DNA of 7,207 nucleotides. Origin: an uncultured Campylobacter sp. (GTDB lineage: Bacteria > Campylobacterota > Campylobacteria > Campylobacterales > Campylobacteraceae). Shown piece by piece: positions 1-6,412 of the stretch; the stretch's first letter is position 1; every line of letters starts with the position of its first letter. The stretch covers positions 1 through 7,207 of the forward strand of contig CALEHZ010000300.1 of the NCBI GenBank assembly GCA_937875715.1. The letters run 5' to 3'. The translations under genes were made by a program, and so were the position numbers. The notes under the pieces were generated by a model. The model was given only the letters and a program-made list of their open reading frames with translations, was not told the DNA's origin and did not search any database.

Positions 1-323
1 ACGGCGTGCATCTTGGAGGCGTGATTTTACCAGGACTTGAAGCCTATCAAAAATGCTACGAGCAAATTAGCCCAATGCTAAAATGCATTCTAAACACGCA
101 AATTTCATTAGATACGCTGCCACAGCAAACAAGTGACGCTATAAGCTACGCAATAATCAAAAGCACCGTTGATATGATAGCTTCTTTAAGTGAAGGTAGA
201 GATATTTATTTTACTGGCGGAAATGGCGCTTTTTTAAGCCGCTATTTTGATGGGTCTTTTTATAATAAAAATTTAGTTTTTGATGGCATGAAAAAAGTAA
301 TCCAAGAGGAGCAACTATGCTAA
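1..323 (+). CDS. coaX: Type III pantothenate kinase, C-terminal part (5' end outside window)
   Basis: The frame is already open at base 3, so the gene is cut by the window edge; the GTG at position 6 is an internal valine, not a start. About 106 residues are visible. Two features match the CoaX (type III pantothenate kinase) family: HLGGVILPGLEAY near the visible start, which fits the family GG-x-I-x-PG motif, and YFTGGNGAFL further on, which fits the TGG-x-A/G nucleotide-fold segment, followed by NLVFDGM near the C-terminus. CoaX phosphorylates pantothenate in the first committed step of coenzyme A synthesis in the cytoplasm. Full-length family members are roughly 200-260 residues, so about half is missing here. 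The stop codon overlaps the start of hisG by 7 nt, which suggests translational coupling. The assignment rests on motifs read by eye; the catalytic N-terminal aspartate region lies outside the window. Confidence 0.85.
   Translation, partial: GVHLGGVILPGLEAYQKCYEQISPMLKCILNTQISLDTLPQQTSDAISYAIIKSTVDMIASLSEGRDIYFTGGNGAFLSRYFDGSFYNKNLVFDGMKKVIQEEQLC
307..311 (+). promoter_or_regulatory. Ribosome binding site of hisG inside coaX
   Basis: AGGAG lies 5 nt before the hisG ATG at 317. It is embedded in the last codons of coaX and fixes the hisG start despite the overlap between the two genes. Confidence 0.7.
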
Positions 324-937
324 AAATCGCATTGCCAAAGGGTCGCATAGCAAAAGAAACCTTAGGTGCATTTGCTAAAATTTTTAATGATAATTTTGAG
401 TTTGAAGATAGAAAATTAAAGCTAATCAAGGGTGATTTTGAGTTTTTAATGGTTAGAAATCAAGACATTGATACTTATGTCATTGAAGGCGCAGCTGACC
501 TTGGCGTGGTTGGACTTGATGTGCTTGAAGAGCATAAAAGCGATGTTTTGCGCCTTTTGGATTTAAATTTAGGGCATTGTAAAGTTTGCGTTGGCACAAT
601 AGGCGGAAAGCCGATTGATTACAGCGCAAGTGAGCTTAGAATCGCCACAAGCCTAGATAATATCACAAAAAGCTATTTTAGCAGCAAGGCTCTGCCTGTA
701 AAAATCATACATTTATACGGCTCAGTGGAGCTTGCCCCGCTTGTAAATTTAGCCGATTGTATCGTTGATATTGTTGAAACTGGCGATACTATGCGCCAAA
801 ATGGACTTGCACCATGCGAAGAAATTATGAAAAGTTCAGCATTTTTAATAGCAAATAAGCTAAGTTTTGTAAGTAAAAAGGCTGAAATTTTAGAGATTTA
901 TTCTAAGCTTGAAAACCTTGTAAAAGGGAGCAAATGA
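317..937 (+). CDS. hisG: ATP phosphoribosyltransferase, short form (HisG_S), catalytic subunit
   Basis: HisG catalyses the first step of histidine synthesis, condensing ATP and PRPP to phosphoribosyl-ATP in the cytoplasm. The 206-residue protein starts with the family signature LKIALPKGR (residues 2-10). It carries EGAADLGVVGLDVL (57-70) and the PRPP-binding loop DIVETGDTMRQNGL (151-164). It ends soon after the catalytic domain and lacks the C-terminal ACT-like regulatory domain of the ~290-300 residue long form. Short HisG enzymes are known to work with the HisRS-like regulatory subunit HisZ, which is not in this window and should lie elsewhere in the genome. The start at ATG 317 is backed by AGGAG at 307-311. 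The stop overlaps the next gene in an ATGA, so it is probably co-transcribed and translationally coupled with both neighbours. No other histidine gene is visible nearby. Confidence 0.95.
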   Translation: MLKIALPKGRIAKETLGAFAKIFNDNFEFEDRKLKLIKGDFEFLMVRNQDIDTYVIEGAADLGVVGLDVLEEHKSDVLRLLDLNLGHCKVCVGTIGGKPIDYSASELRIATSLDNITKSYFSSKALPVKIIHLYGSVELAPLVNLADCIVDIVETGDTMRQNGLAPCEEIMKSSAFLIANKLSFVSKKAEILEIYSKLENLVKGSK

Positions 938-2028
938 GCCTTTTTGGAGTAGTTGGTTCTGTAATATTTTTCTTACTTAATCTATATTGCTACAAAAGTC
1001 TTGCTAAAAACGCTATTTTTAAAAAATTCAGCGCCTTAATTCTCTTTGGTTTTATTTTTGTTTATAGTGCCCAGCTTGGATTTTTCTTAGGCTGGACGAA
1101 AAGCAGCATAATAGCGTATAAAATCGCAATTTACTCAATTGGCTTTTCTTTTATGAGTTTTTGTATTTTAGCACCAAGTGATCTGCTAGGCGCCTTGTTA
1201 GCAAGCAGACGCAAAAAAGAGAGGCAAGTTTTACGCATATTTTATGATATTATCGTAGTTATAGCACTTATTTCGTATTTAGTTTTAGGCTATTTTAACG
1301 CAACCAACACGCAAATCAAAGAGCGAAATGTAGAGCTAAAAGGCTTACAAAGTCCCTTAAAAGCAGTGTTTGTAAGCGATATTCATTTAGGTGATTATTT
1401 AGATGCTAATTTTAGTGCTAAAATAGCAAAGCTCATAAATGCTCAAAATGCTGATATGACCTTCATTGTAGGTGATTTTGTTGATACAAAAGCGCATAAG
1501 CTAAATGGACATCTAAAACCCTTTAAAGCCCTAAATAACAAAGCCTTTTTTGTAACAGGCAACCATGAGTATTACCACGGCGCCAAAGAAATTATAGAAA
1601 AAATCAAAGAACAAAATATCATCGTTTTAGAAAATTCAAGCCAAATTTATAAAGGCTTAAATATAGTTGGAATAAACGACATCCAAGCCAGAAAATTCAG
1701 CCAAGAAGCAGACATAAAAACAGCACTAAAAGATATAAATTCCAGCCTGCCTACAATTTTACTAACTCACCAGCCAAAAAGCATCAAAGACTTTGATAGT
1801 GATGATTTAAGCAAACTTAATCTCATTTTAAGCGGACATACGCATGCAGGACAGATTTTTCCTTTTTCTTTGCTTGTTTGGCTAGCACAAGGCTACATTT
1901 ACGGCGAATACGACATAGCAAAAAATTCAAAACTAATAATCAGCTCTGGCGTAGGCTTTTGGGGTCCGCCGATGAGAATACTCTCAAATAGTGAAATAGT
2001 CGTATTAAATCTAAAACCACAAGGATAA
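934..2028 (+). CDS. Membrane-anchored metallophosphoesterase (calcineurin-like, YaeI/YkuE type)
   Basis: The 364-residue protein has two parts. Residues 1-125 contain about four hydrophobic segments (roughly 5-20, 33-53, 60-80, 103-121) with a basic stretch SRRKKERQ at 91-98, so it should sit in the inner membrane. Residues 143-360 form a calcineurin-like phosphoesterase domain with the metal-binding motifs in order: SDIHLG (D149, H151), VGDFVD (D181), GNHEYY (N210, H211), LTHQP (H279) and SGHTHAGQ (H302, H304). The last motif and the WGPPMR segment near the end resemble the YaeI/YkuE-like branch, some members of which act on lipid-linked or UDP-linked phosphates. The actual substrate is unknown. 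It starts in an ATGA overlap with hisG, with GGGAG at 926-930 as ribosome binding site. Adjacency to psd hints at a role at the membrane or envelope, but that is inference. Confidence 0.87.
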   Translation: MSLFGVVGSVIFFLLNLYCYKSLAKNAIFKKFSALILFGFIFVYSAQLGFFLGWTKSSIIAYKIAIYSIGFSFMSFCILAPSDLLGALLASRRKKERQVLRIFYDIIVVIALISYLVLGYFNATNTQIKERNVELKGLQSPLKAVFVSDIHLGDYLDANFSAKIAKLINAQNADMTFIVGDFVDTKAHKLNGHLKPFKALNNKAFFVTGNHEYYHGAKEIIEKIKEQNIIVLENSSQIYKGLNIVGINDIQARKFSQEADIKTALKDINSSLPTILLTHQPKSIKDFDSDDLSKLNLILSGHTHAGQIFPFSLLVWLAQGYIYGEYDIAKNSKLIISSGVGFWGPPMRILSNSEIVVLNLKPQG

Positions 2029-2030
2029 AA

Positions 2031-2822
2031 ATGCTTCAAAATTTTATTTCAACTCTTTTTGGCACCTTTGCTAGACACAAATTTACCCCAACTATCCAAA
2101 AATTCATAAATGAAACTTATGCTGAATTTTTTAACATTGATTTTAGCGAGTTTGATGAGCCACAAAGCTACGAAACTTTGCTAGCACTTTTTACAAGGCA
2201 GCTGCGAAAAGAACGCAGTTTAGATGATGCTTTTATCAGTCCAAGCGATGGAAAAATCCTCTATTTTGGCAAAGGCGAAGGCAGCAAAGCTTTTAGTATA
2301 AAAGGCTTCAAATACGATGTAATCGAGCTTTTAGGCTCATCGTGCCAGCCTGGAGAATTAGCAAAGGGCTTTGATTACGCTGGCATTTATCTAAGCCCAA
2401 AAGATTACCATCATTTCCACGCACCCTGCGATTTTGAGTTGCTTGATATCGCTTATTTTGGCGGCGCACTTTATAGCGTTTCGCCTTCTTGGCTAAAAAT
2501 CGTTGATAATTTATATGCTAAAAATGAGCGCGTGGTGATGAAATGCCGCCTAGAAAATGGTAAAATTTTTTGGCTTGTTTTTGTAGGCGCTTTAAATGTC
2601 GGCAAAATCGTCATTGAGCGTGAAGCCCGCATTGAAACGAACGCCAAAAACGCAAACGCACTTTATAATTATAATAATGAATTTTATAAAAAAGGGCAGA
2701 GAATTGGGCGCTTTGAGCTTGGCTCAACCATCGTAATAATCGCTCAAAATGACGCAATAAACTTTGATCTTAAAGAAAATCAAAGCGTAAAATTTGGCAA
2801 AAAAATTGCTGCTTTTGTTTGA
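2031..2822 (+). CDS. psd: Phosphatidylserine decarboxylase proenzyme
   Basis: Psd removes CO2 from phosphatidylserine to give phosphatidylethanolamine at the inner membrane. The 263-residue proenzyme shows SPSDGKI (D73), LSPKDYHHFHAP (121-132, H127 and H130), and the self-cleavage site LGST (230-233). Cleavage before S232 would leave a long beta chain and a short alpha chain of about 32 residues starting with a pyruvoyl group. By comparison with E. coli Psd, D73, H130 and S232 are the likely Asp-His-Ser processing triad, so the enzyme looks intact. The length suits the shorter Psd enzymes of epsilonproteobacteria. The ATG at 2031 follows AAGGA at 2021-2025 and lies 2 nt after the preceding stop, so it is the last gene of the operon. 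Its TGA stop lies inside the first arm of an AT-rich inverted repeat. Confidence 0.94.
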   Translation: MLQNFISTLFGTFARHKFTPTIQKFINETYAEFFNIDFSEFDEPQSYETLLALFTRQLRKERSLDDAFISPSDGKILYFGKGEGSKAFSIKGFKYDVIELLGSSCQPGELAKGFDYAGIYLSPKDYHHFHAPCDFELLDIAYFGGALYSVSPSWLKIVDNLYAKNERVVMKCRLENGKIFWLVFVGALNVGKIVIEREARIETNAKNANALYNYNNEFYKKGQRIGRFELGSTIVIIAQNDAINFDLKENQSVKFGKKIAAFV

Positions 2823-2853
2823 ATTTTATAAAATTCACTTTTATAAAATTCAA
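2819..2853. repeat. AT-rich inverted repeat overlapping the psd stop codon
   Basis: Two perfect 15-base arms (2819-2833 and 2839-2853) are separated by 5 nt (TTCAC). The first arm contains the psd stop codon and starts the self-complementary core GAATTTTATAAAATTC at 2821-2836. A hairpin here could protect or end the psd mRNA, but no T-run follows. It belongs to the same repeat family as the copies around 5659-5751 and 7086-7204. Confidence 0.8.
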
Positions 2854-2870
2854 GCAGTTTCGTAAGCCAA

Positions 2871-2970
2871 AAATTCATAAAATTCAAAGCTCAAAAAATG
2901 AAAACTTCAAGTAAATATCTCATTTACTTTTTTTGTGAATTTTATAAAATCTACTTGAATTTTATGAAAT
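2871..2970. repeat. Degenerate copies of the GAATTTTATAAAATTC repeat family
   Basis: Further partial units of the family lie in the psd-nrfH gap: an AAATTCATAAAATTCAA unit at 2871-2887, GTGAATTTTATAAAAT at 2935-2950, and TTGAATTTTATGAAAT at 2955-2970. The 302-bp gap holds no convincing gene. It consists of these repeats, a terminator-like hairpin and the nrfH promoter. Confidence 0.65.
2909..2934 (+). terminator. Candidate terminator of the coaX-hisG-psd operon
   Basis: The arms AAGTAAAT (2909-2916) and ATTTACTT (2922-2929) are perfectly complementary around a 5-nt loop, ATCTC. A run of seven T (2928-2934) covers the end of the stem and its 3' side. The stem is short and has only one G-C pair, so it may be weak; the T-run and its place between two operons support the call. 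Confidence 0.5.
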
Positions 2971-3055
2971 ATAAAGTTAATAAATAAAACAATAAAAGTC
3001 TTAGAAATCACTTAAAATCATATACAAAAAAATATTTAAAATTTATTAAAAAAGC

Positions 3056-3084
3056 TTGACATTTTATTTATAAAGTGTTACAAT
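3056..3084 (+). promoter_or_regulatory. Sigma-70 promoter of nrfHA
   Basis: The -35 box TTGACA (3056-3061) is separated by 17 bp from the -10 box TACAAT (3079-3084). The -10 box is preceded by TGT (3076-3078), giving an extended -10. This is close to the full consensus, while Campylobacter promoters often lack a clear -35 box. Transcription would start near 3091, leaving a leader of about 34 nt before the nrfH TTG. An AT-rich stretch lies upstream (3020-3053). I see no clear activator site, so any oxygen or nitrate control is not visible here. Confidence 0.8.
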
Positions 3085-3111
3085 TGCGACGATTTTTTTC
3101 TAATTTGAAGA

Positions 3112-3118
3112 AAGGAGG
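3112..3118 (+). promoter_or_regulatory. Strong Shine-Dalgarno sequence that fixes the nrfH TTG start
   Basis: AAGGAGG lies 6 nt before the TTG at 3125. No ATG or GTG is suitably placed, and the next in-frame ATG comes only after the membrane helix, so this site decides the start codon. Confidence 0.85.
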
Positions 3119-3124
3119 CTCAGA

Positions 3125-3634
3125 TTGCAAGAGAACGCTAAAAGTTCCGTTCTTTCATGGGTTGTTACCTTGCTCATTGTCGTTTGTGCTTTGGGTGCGT
3201 TTACATTTTACAATGCAAATGGCATGTCATATCTAAGCGATGATAGCGCAGCGTGTAATAACTGCCATGTTATGAATGATGTATATGCGAGCTGGCGTAA
3301 GGGTTCTCATGCTCAGTTAGTAGAAGGTAAGCCTAGAGCTACTTGTAATGACTGTCATATCCCACACGATAGCTTTATGAGCAAATGGACGGCTAAGGCA
3401 CAAAGTGGTTTGCATCACGCATACTCTTTTACCTTTAAATTAAACGATCTGCCGCAGTATTTCACAGCTTCTGCAAGCTCTAAAACAGCGGTGCAAGCAA
3501 ACTGCGTTCGTTGTCACAGCGGTGTGGCAAGTGTAGTTGTAAATGCTACTACAAACCCAGATGACGCACATTCAAATCAATCACTACAATGTGCAAAATG
3601 CCACGGTGGCGTAGGTCACACTAGAGATTTTTAA
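3125..3634 (+). CDS. nrfH: NrfH, tetrahaem cytochrome c quinol dehydrogenase of nitrite reductase
   Basis: NrfH anchors NrfA to the periplasmic face of the inner membrane and passes electrons from menaquinol to it (NapC/NirT family). The 169-residue protein has a short polar N-terminus, one membrane helix (about 9-28, an uncleaved anchor) and four haem c motifs: CNNCH (44-48), CNDCH (74-78), CVRCH (127-131) and CAKCH (156-160). The first is followed by M50 (CNNCHVM), the place of the methionine haem ligand in the known Desulfovibrio NrfH structure. Length and haem number match the family. Translation starts at TTG 3125, chosen from the AAGGAGG at 3112-3118 and because a later start would lose the anchor. 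It is followed by nrfA after 28 nt and is co-transcribed with it from the promoter at 3056-3084. Confidence 0.96.
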   Translation: MQENAKSSVLSWVVTLLIVVCALGAFTFYNANGMSYLSDDSAACNNCHVMNDVYASWRKGSHAQLVEGKPRATCNDCHIPHDSFMSKWTAKAQSGLHHAYSFTFKLNDLPQYFTASASSKTAVQANCVRCHSGVASVVVNATTNPDDAHSNQSLQCAKCHGGVGHTRDF

Positions 3635-3662
3635 AAAATAACTTTAAAGAAAGGAAGCAAAA

Positions 3663-5531
3663 ATGAAAAAAGTTTTATTCGCGGTTATAGCGATAGCTAT
3701 AGTAGCCGGATTTTCATGGCTAAATCGCGACATTTCAACCAAAAAAGCACAACCAGATATGGCTGGTGCTCAATCAAAAAATATCGTTACTATGAGCGAT
3801 GAAGATCCAAGATTTGATGCGTGGGGCAAAAACTTCCCTGAGTATGTAGATATGTACACAGCAGTTGAGACTGAAGCTCCATTTGAGACTGAGTTTGGTG
3901 GAAACCACTCTTATTCTAAACTAATTCGCTACCCACAATTAACAATTCTTTGGGCAGGTTATCCATTTAGCATGGATGCAAACGAAGAGCGTGGACACTT
4001 TTGGATTCAAGTCGACCAAATGGATACAGCAAGAAATAATAAAGATTTCTTAAATACTCACGGCTTTCCAGCATTTGGCGGACAACCAGCTGCTTGTATG
4101 AACTGCCACTCTGGCTGGACAAAATGGCTAGAAAATCACTCACCAGGTAACACTCCAGAGGAAAAATGGATCGCATTTAACTCTGCTAAATACTGGACTA
4201 TGATCAAGCAAGTTCCAGCTCTTGGCGACATTAAAGAAAACTCACCAGAGCACAGCGGACCTCACGGCGGCAAAAGAATGGGACCAGCTTGTGCTGATTG
4301 TCACGTTGCAAATACTATGGAGCTTCGTGTAACAAGAACTGCTTTCATCGAGGCTATGAGCAACTGGCGTGGCTATGAAAAAGACGCTACAACAGGTCTT
4401 AAAGCTACTCGCTCTGAGATGAGAACAATGGTTTGTGCTCAATGCCACGTTGAGTATTATTTCCGCCCAACAGGCTCAAAAATCAAAACTATTGGCGAGA
4501 CTATTAAAGACGATCCAAACAAAAAATGGGCAAATGGCAAACAAAAAGACTATGATGAGTTTGATAGCTGGAGAGATGGCAACAAAGCTACTGAAGTAGA
4601 AGTAAATGGTCAAAAACTAGTATTCCCATGGAAACAATGGCCAAAAGGCAAACCATTTAGAATTGAAATGCTAGATGAGTATTATGATGAGGCAAGAGAT
4701 GTATTCCCACAAGACTGGGTTCACAAAATCACAAAAGCACCTATGCTTAAAGTTCAACACCCTGAAACAGAGCTTTACAGCGCTGGCGTTCACGCAGCAA
4801 ATGGCGTAACTTGTGCTGATTGTCACATGCCTTATGTTCGCAAAGGCTCAATGAAGATCACTCAACACAATGTAACTTCACCTCTAAAAGACATAAATGC
4901 TGCTTGCAAAAGCTGCCACACTCAAAGTGAAGATTACTTGAAAAAACAAGTAAGTGATATTCAAAAATCAGTAGCATTTGATCTAAGAAGTGCTGAGTAT
5001 GCAACAGTAAGTCTAATCATGGATATCAAAAATATGCGTGAAAGACTTGGTGCATTGCCTGAGTTCCAAACTGATGGCAAAGCAGATGACAAGAAAATCT
5101 CAGCTGAGCTAAAAGAAATTCTAGAACTTCACAGAAAAGGTCAAATGAGAGGCGACTTCGTAGGTGCTGAAAACTCAACTGGCTTCCACGCTCCAAGAGA
5201 GGCTAGCAGAATGCTACTACAAGCTGTAGAAATGGCTCGCCAAGGTCAAACAAAACTTATGGAAGTAGCTATGAAATACGGCTTTAGCGACTTTAAAACT
5301 AGCAATCTAGGATTTGAAGATATTCAAAAATTCAATCCAGGTGAGATTACTTACAAAGTAGATCTTGAAGATGCTCACCAAGCTGGCAAAGCAGGTCACA
5401 AAGCTGGCGATCGCTACTACGAGCACAAAAACATAAATGATGCTCCAGCAGCTGATAAAATCGAGCTTGATAAAAACAACAAACCTTATAATGGCAATGC
5501 TATAGATCCAAAACAAGCGGGTCTATTATAA
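3663..5531 (+). CDS. nrfA: NrfA, pentahaem cytochrome c nitrite reductase (ammonia-forming)
   Basis: NrfA reduces nitrite to ammonium with six electrons in the periplasm and can also detoxify nitric oxide. The 622-residue precursor has an N-terminal export signal (about 1-20). Five haem motifs are present: CMNCH (145-149), CADCH (210-214), CAQCH (258-262), CADCH (384-388) and CKSCH (416-420). The first corresponds to the catalytic haem, for which most NrfA proteins use CxxCK; here it is CxxCH, as I recall for C. jejuni NrfA. Active-site residues can be placed from the Wolinella enzyme: R124, E264 and Y265 in HVEYYF, and K363, Q365 and H366 in LKVQHPE. The protein is longer than the ~480-510 residues of E. 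coli and Wolinella NrfA, with a charged C-terminal extension after about 545. AAGGA at 3651-3655 precedes the ATG. No nrfI or nrfJ follows. Confidence 0.97.
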   Translation: MKKVLFAVIAIAIVAGFSWLNRDISTKKAQPDMAGAQSKNIVTMSDEDPRFDAWGKNFPEYVDMYTAVETEAPFETEFGGNHSYSKLIRYPQLTILWAGYPFSMDANEERGHFWIQVDQMDTARNNKDFLNTHGFPAFGGQPAACMNCHSGWTKWLENHSPGNTPEEKWIAFNSAKYWTMIKQVPALGDIKENSPEHSGPHGGKRMGPACADCHVANTMELRVTRTAFIEAMSNWRGYEKDATTGLKATRSEMRTMVCAQCHVEYYFRPTGSKIKTIGETIKDDPNKKWANGKQKDYDEFDSWRDGNKATEVEVNGQKLVFPWKQWPKGKPFRIEMLDEYYDEARDVFPQDWVHKITKAPMLKVQHPETELYSAGVHAANGVTCADCHMPYVRKGSMKITQHNVTSPLKDINAACKSCHTQSEDYLKKQVSDIQKSVAFDLRSAEYATVSLIMDIKNMRERLGALPEFQTDGKADDKKISAELKEILELHRKGQMRGDFVGAENSTGFHAPREASRMLLQAVEMARQGQTKLMEVAMKYGFSDFKTSNLGFEDIQKFNPGEITYKVDLEDAHQAGKAGHKAGDRYYEHKNINDAPAADKIELDKNNKPYNGNAIDPKQAGLL

Positions 5532-5541
5532 GAATTTTTTA

Positions 5542-5575
5542 CTAGCAAGAGTTAGAATTTTCTAGCTTTTGCTAG
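5542..5575. repeat. Long hairpin just after nrfA
   Basis: The arms 5542-5557 and 5560-5575 pair along all 16 positions if two G-U wobbles are allowed; the innermost pair probably opens to give a 4-nt loop. It starts 10 nt after the nrfA stop. No T-run follows on the plus strand, so on its own it is more likely an mRNA 3'-end stabiliser, or the first part of a double terminator, than a terminator. Confidence 0.65.
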
Positions 5576-5578
5576 CCA

Positions 5579-5619
5579 AAATCCTCATTTGGCGCTTGCT
5601 AAGTGAGGATTTATTTTTT
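5579..5619 (+). terminator. Rho-independent terminator of nrfHA
   Basis: The arms 5579-5593 and 5598-5612 pair over 15 bp, with two G-U wobbles, around a GCTT tetraloop. The outer nine pairs (AAATCCTCA with TGAGGATTT) are perfect. The stem is followed by an A and six T (5614-5619), then more T-rich sequence. This should end the nrfHA transcript and separate it from the DUF2920 gene. Confidence 0.87.
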
Positions 5620-5658
5620 ATATTTTTACTCAGTGAATTTTTTAAAACTGCCCAGAAA

Positions 5659-5687
5659 GTGAATTTTATAAAATTCATAAAATTCAC
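5659..5687. repeat. 29-bp palindromic repeat unit, copy 1 upstream of the DUF2920 gene
   Basis: The unit has perfect 11-base arms, GTGAATTTTAT and ATAAAATTCAC, around a 7-nt spacer (AAAATTC), and contains the 16-base core GAATTTTATAAAATTC. The same 29 bases recur exactly at 7130-7158 and with one change at 5704-5732. A degenerate form starts at 5633. The gap 5620-5764 holds only these repeats and a ribosome binding site; I see no clear promoter. Confidence 0.85.
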
Positions 5688-5688
5688 A

Positions 5689-5751
5689 TAAACTGCAACC
5701 AAAGTGAATTTTATAAAATTCATAAAATTCATGGCTGAATTTTATAAAATT
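5689..5751. repeat. Left 63-bp direct repeat flanking the DUF2920 gene
   Basis: This block matches 7115-7177 base for base except at two positions (5698 A against 7124 G, 5732 T against 7158 C). It begins TAAACTGCA, includes a 29-bp palindromic unit (5704-5732) and ends in GGCTGAATTTTATAAAATT. It lies 13 bp before the DUF2920 start codon. Confidence 0.9.
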
Positions 5752-5755
5752 TCAT

Positions 5756-5760
5756 AGGAA
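5756..5760 (+). promoter_or_regulatory. Ribosome binding site of the DUF2920 gene
   Basis: AGGAA lies 4 nt before the ATG at 5765. It sits just outside the left 63-bp repeat and supports this start. Confidence 0.55.
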
Positions 5761-5764
5761 TAAA

Positions 5765-6412
5765 ATGCTTCAAACCAAAGAATATTCAATAAAAAGCTGT
5801 GATGATTTTGAGCTAAATATTAAGCGAAAATCAAGACTTAATTTTAAATTAACTTTCGAAGATAGCAAAGAAATTCAGGCTTTGCTAGTATTTATCCCAG
5901 GCTGTGGAGGAGATGCGGCTGCTAGCTATAAAGAGCATTTGCCACTTAGCGTGGCTAGCAAGCTTGATGTGGCTGTGCTTGTGGTGGATTATTTTGGCAT
6001 TAGCAATAGACCATTTTTGGGCGGAAAATGTATGCTTGATGATTTTGATAAAGCATTTTTCAAACACAGTTGTAATGCCGTGGGATTTAGGCTCGATGAT
6101 GATTTTGATGAGCGTGCAAAATATGTAAATTTTGGTCCTGATTGCGCACTTGTAAAAAATCAAACGCATGAATATTTAGATGATATATTCAAAGCGCTTA
6201 GCCTACATATAAGCTCATTAAAACAGCATCACAAGGCAAAAATAGATTATCACATGCATTTGCTTCTTACTTTTGAGCCCAAAAATGATGAATACCAAAA
6301 TTTTGGCATTATGCCTTGTATTGATATAATAAACGCAATTTTGCATGTAAAAGCTGCCTTGCCTTTTAAAGCTGCGGGGGGGGGGGCAGAGCCTATCTGC
6401 CTAGCGTGTTAG
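5765..6412 (+). CDS. DUF2920-type protein, truncated product made at 11 G
   Basis: This is the frame actually translated from the ATG at 5765 with the tract as sequenced. It gives 215 residues: 207 native ones up to AAGGG, then eight out-of-frame residues (AEPICLAC) and a TAG at 6410-6412. It keeps the FIPGCGGD segment (43-50) and VAVLVVDYFGIS (69-80) but stops just short of the nucleophile elbow, so it cannot have the predicted catalytic serine. It is probably inactive. Confidence 0.75.
   Translation: MLQTKEYSIKSCDDFELNIKRKSRLNFKLTFEDSKEIQALLVFIPGCGGDAAASYKEHLPLSVASKLDVAVLVVDYFGISNRPFLGGKCMLDDFDKAFFKHSCNAVGFRLDDDFDERAKYVNFGPDCALVKNQTHEYLDDIFKALSLHISSLKQHHKAKIDYHMHLLLTFEPKNDEYQNFGIMPCIDIINAILHVKAALPFKAAGGGAEPICLAC
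6376..6386 (+). repeat. Poly-G tract (11 G), phase-variation switch
   Basis: Eleven uninterrupted G bases in an AT-rich gene are far beyond chance expectation. Reading from ATG 5765, 11 G leads to a stop at 6410-6412 and 10 G would lead to a stop at 6402-6404. Either 9 or 12 G would join the two halves through GRAYLPSVLVGSSHGG. Slipped-strand gain or loss of one G is the known mode of switching in Campylobacter contingency genes. Confidence 0.95.

Noticed and set aside
6..323. GTG at position 6 as the start of a complete small gene
   Set aside because: The frame is open to the window edge and the sequence is the middle of CoaX, so this is a truncated gene.
2971..2990. GTTAA near 2976 as half of an NssR-type TTAAC-N4-GTTAA operator
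   Set aside because: The partner half TTAAC is missing at the required spacing.
3967..4448. Minus-strand open frames inside nrfA
   Set aside because: They lie opposite a strongly conserved coding region, have no ribosome binding sites and show no recognisable protein features.
5659..5751. Repeated 29-bp units resembling a small CRISPR array
   Set aside because: Only two or three units occur, the gap between full copies is just 16 nt, the units also recur outside the array, and no cas gene is present.
5620..5764. A promoter for the DUF2920 gene in the AT-rich repeat region
   Set aside because: Many TATAAA-like strings occur because of the repeats, but none has a supporting -35 or extended -10, so no site could be chosen.
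5885..6169. Open frames on both strands inside the DUF2920 gene
   Set aside because: They overlap the family-matching frame and have no recognisable features or good start signals.
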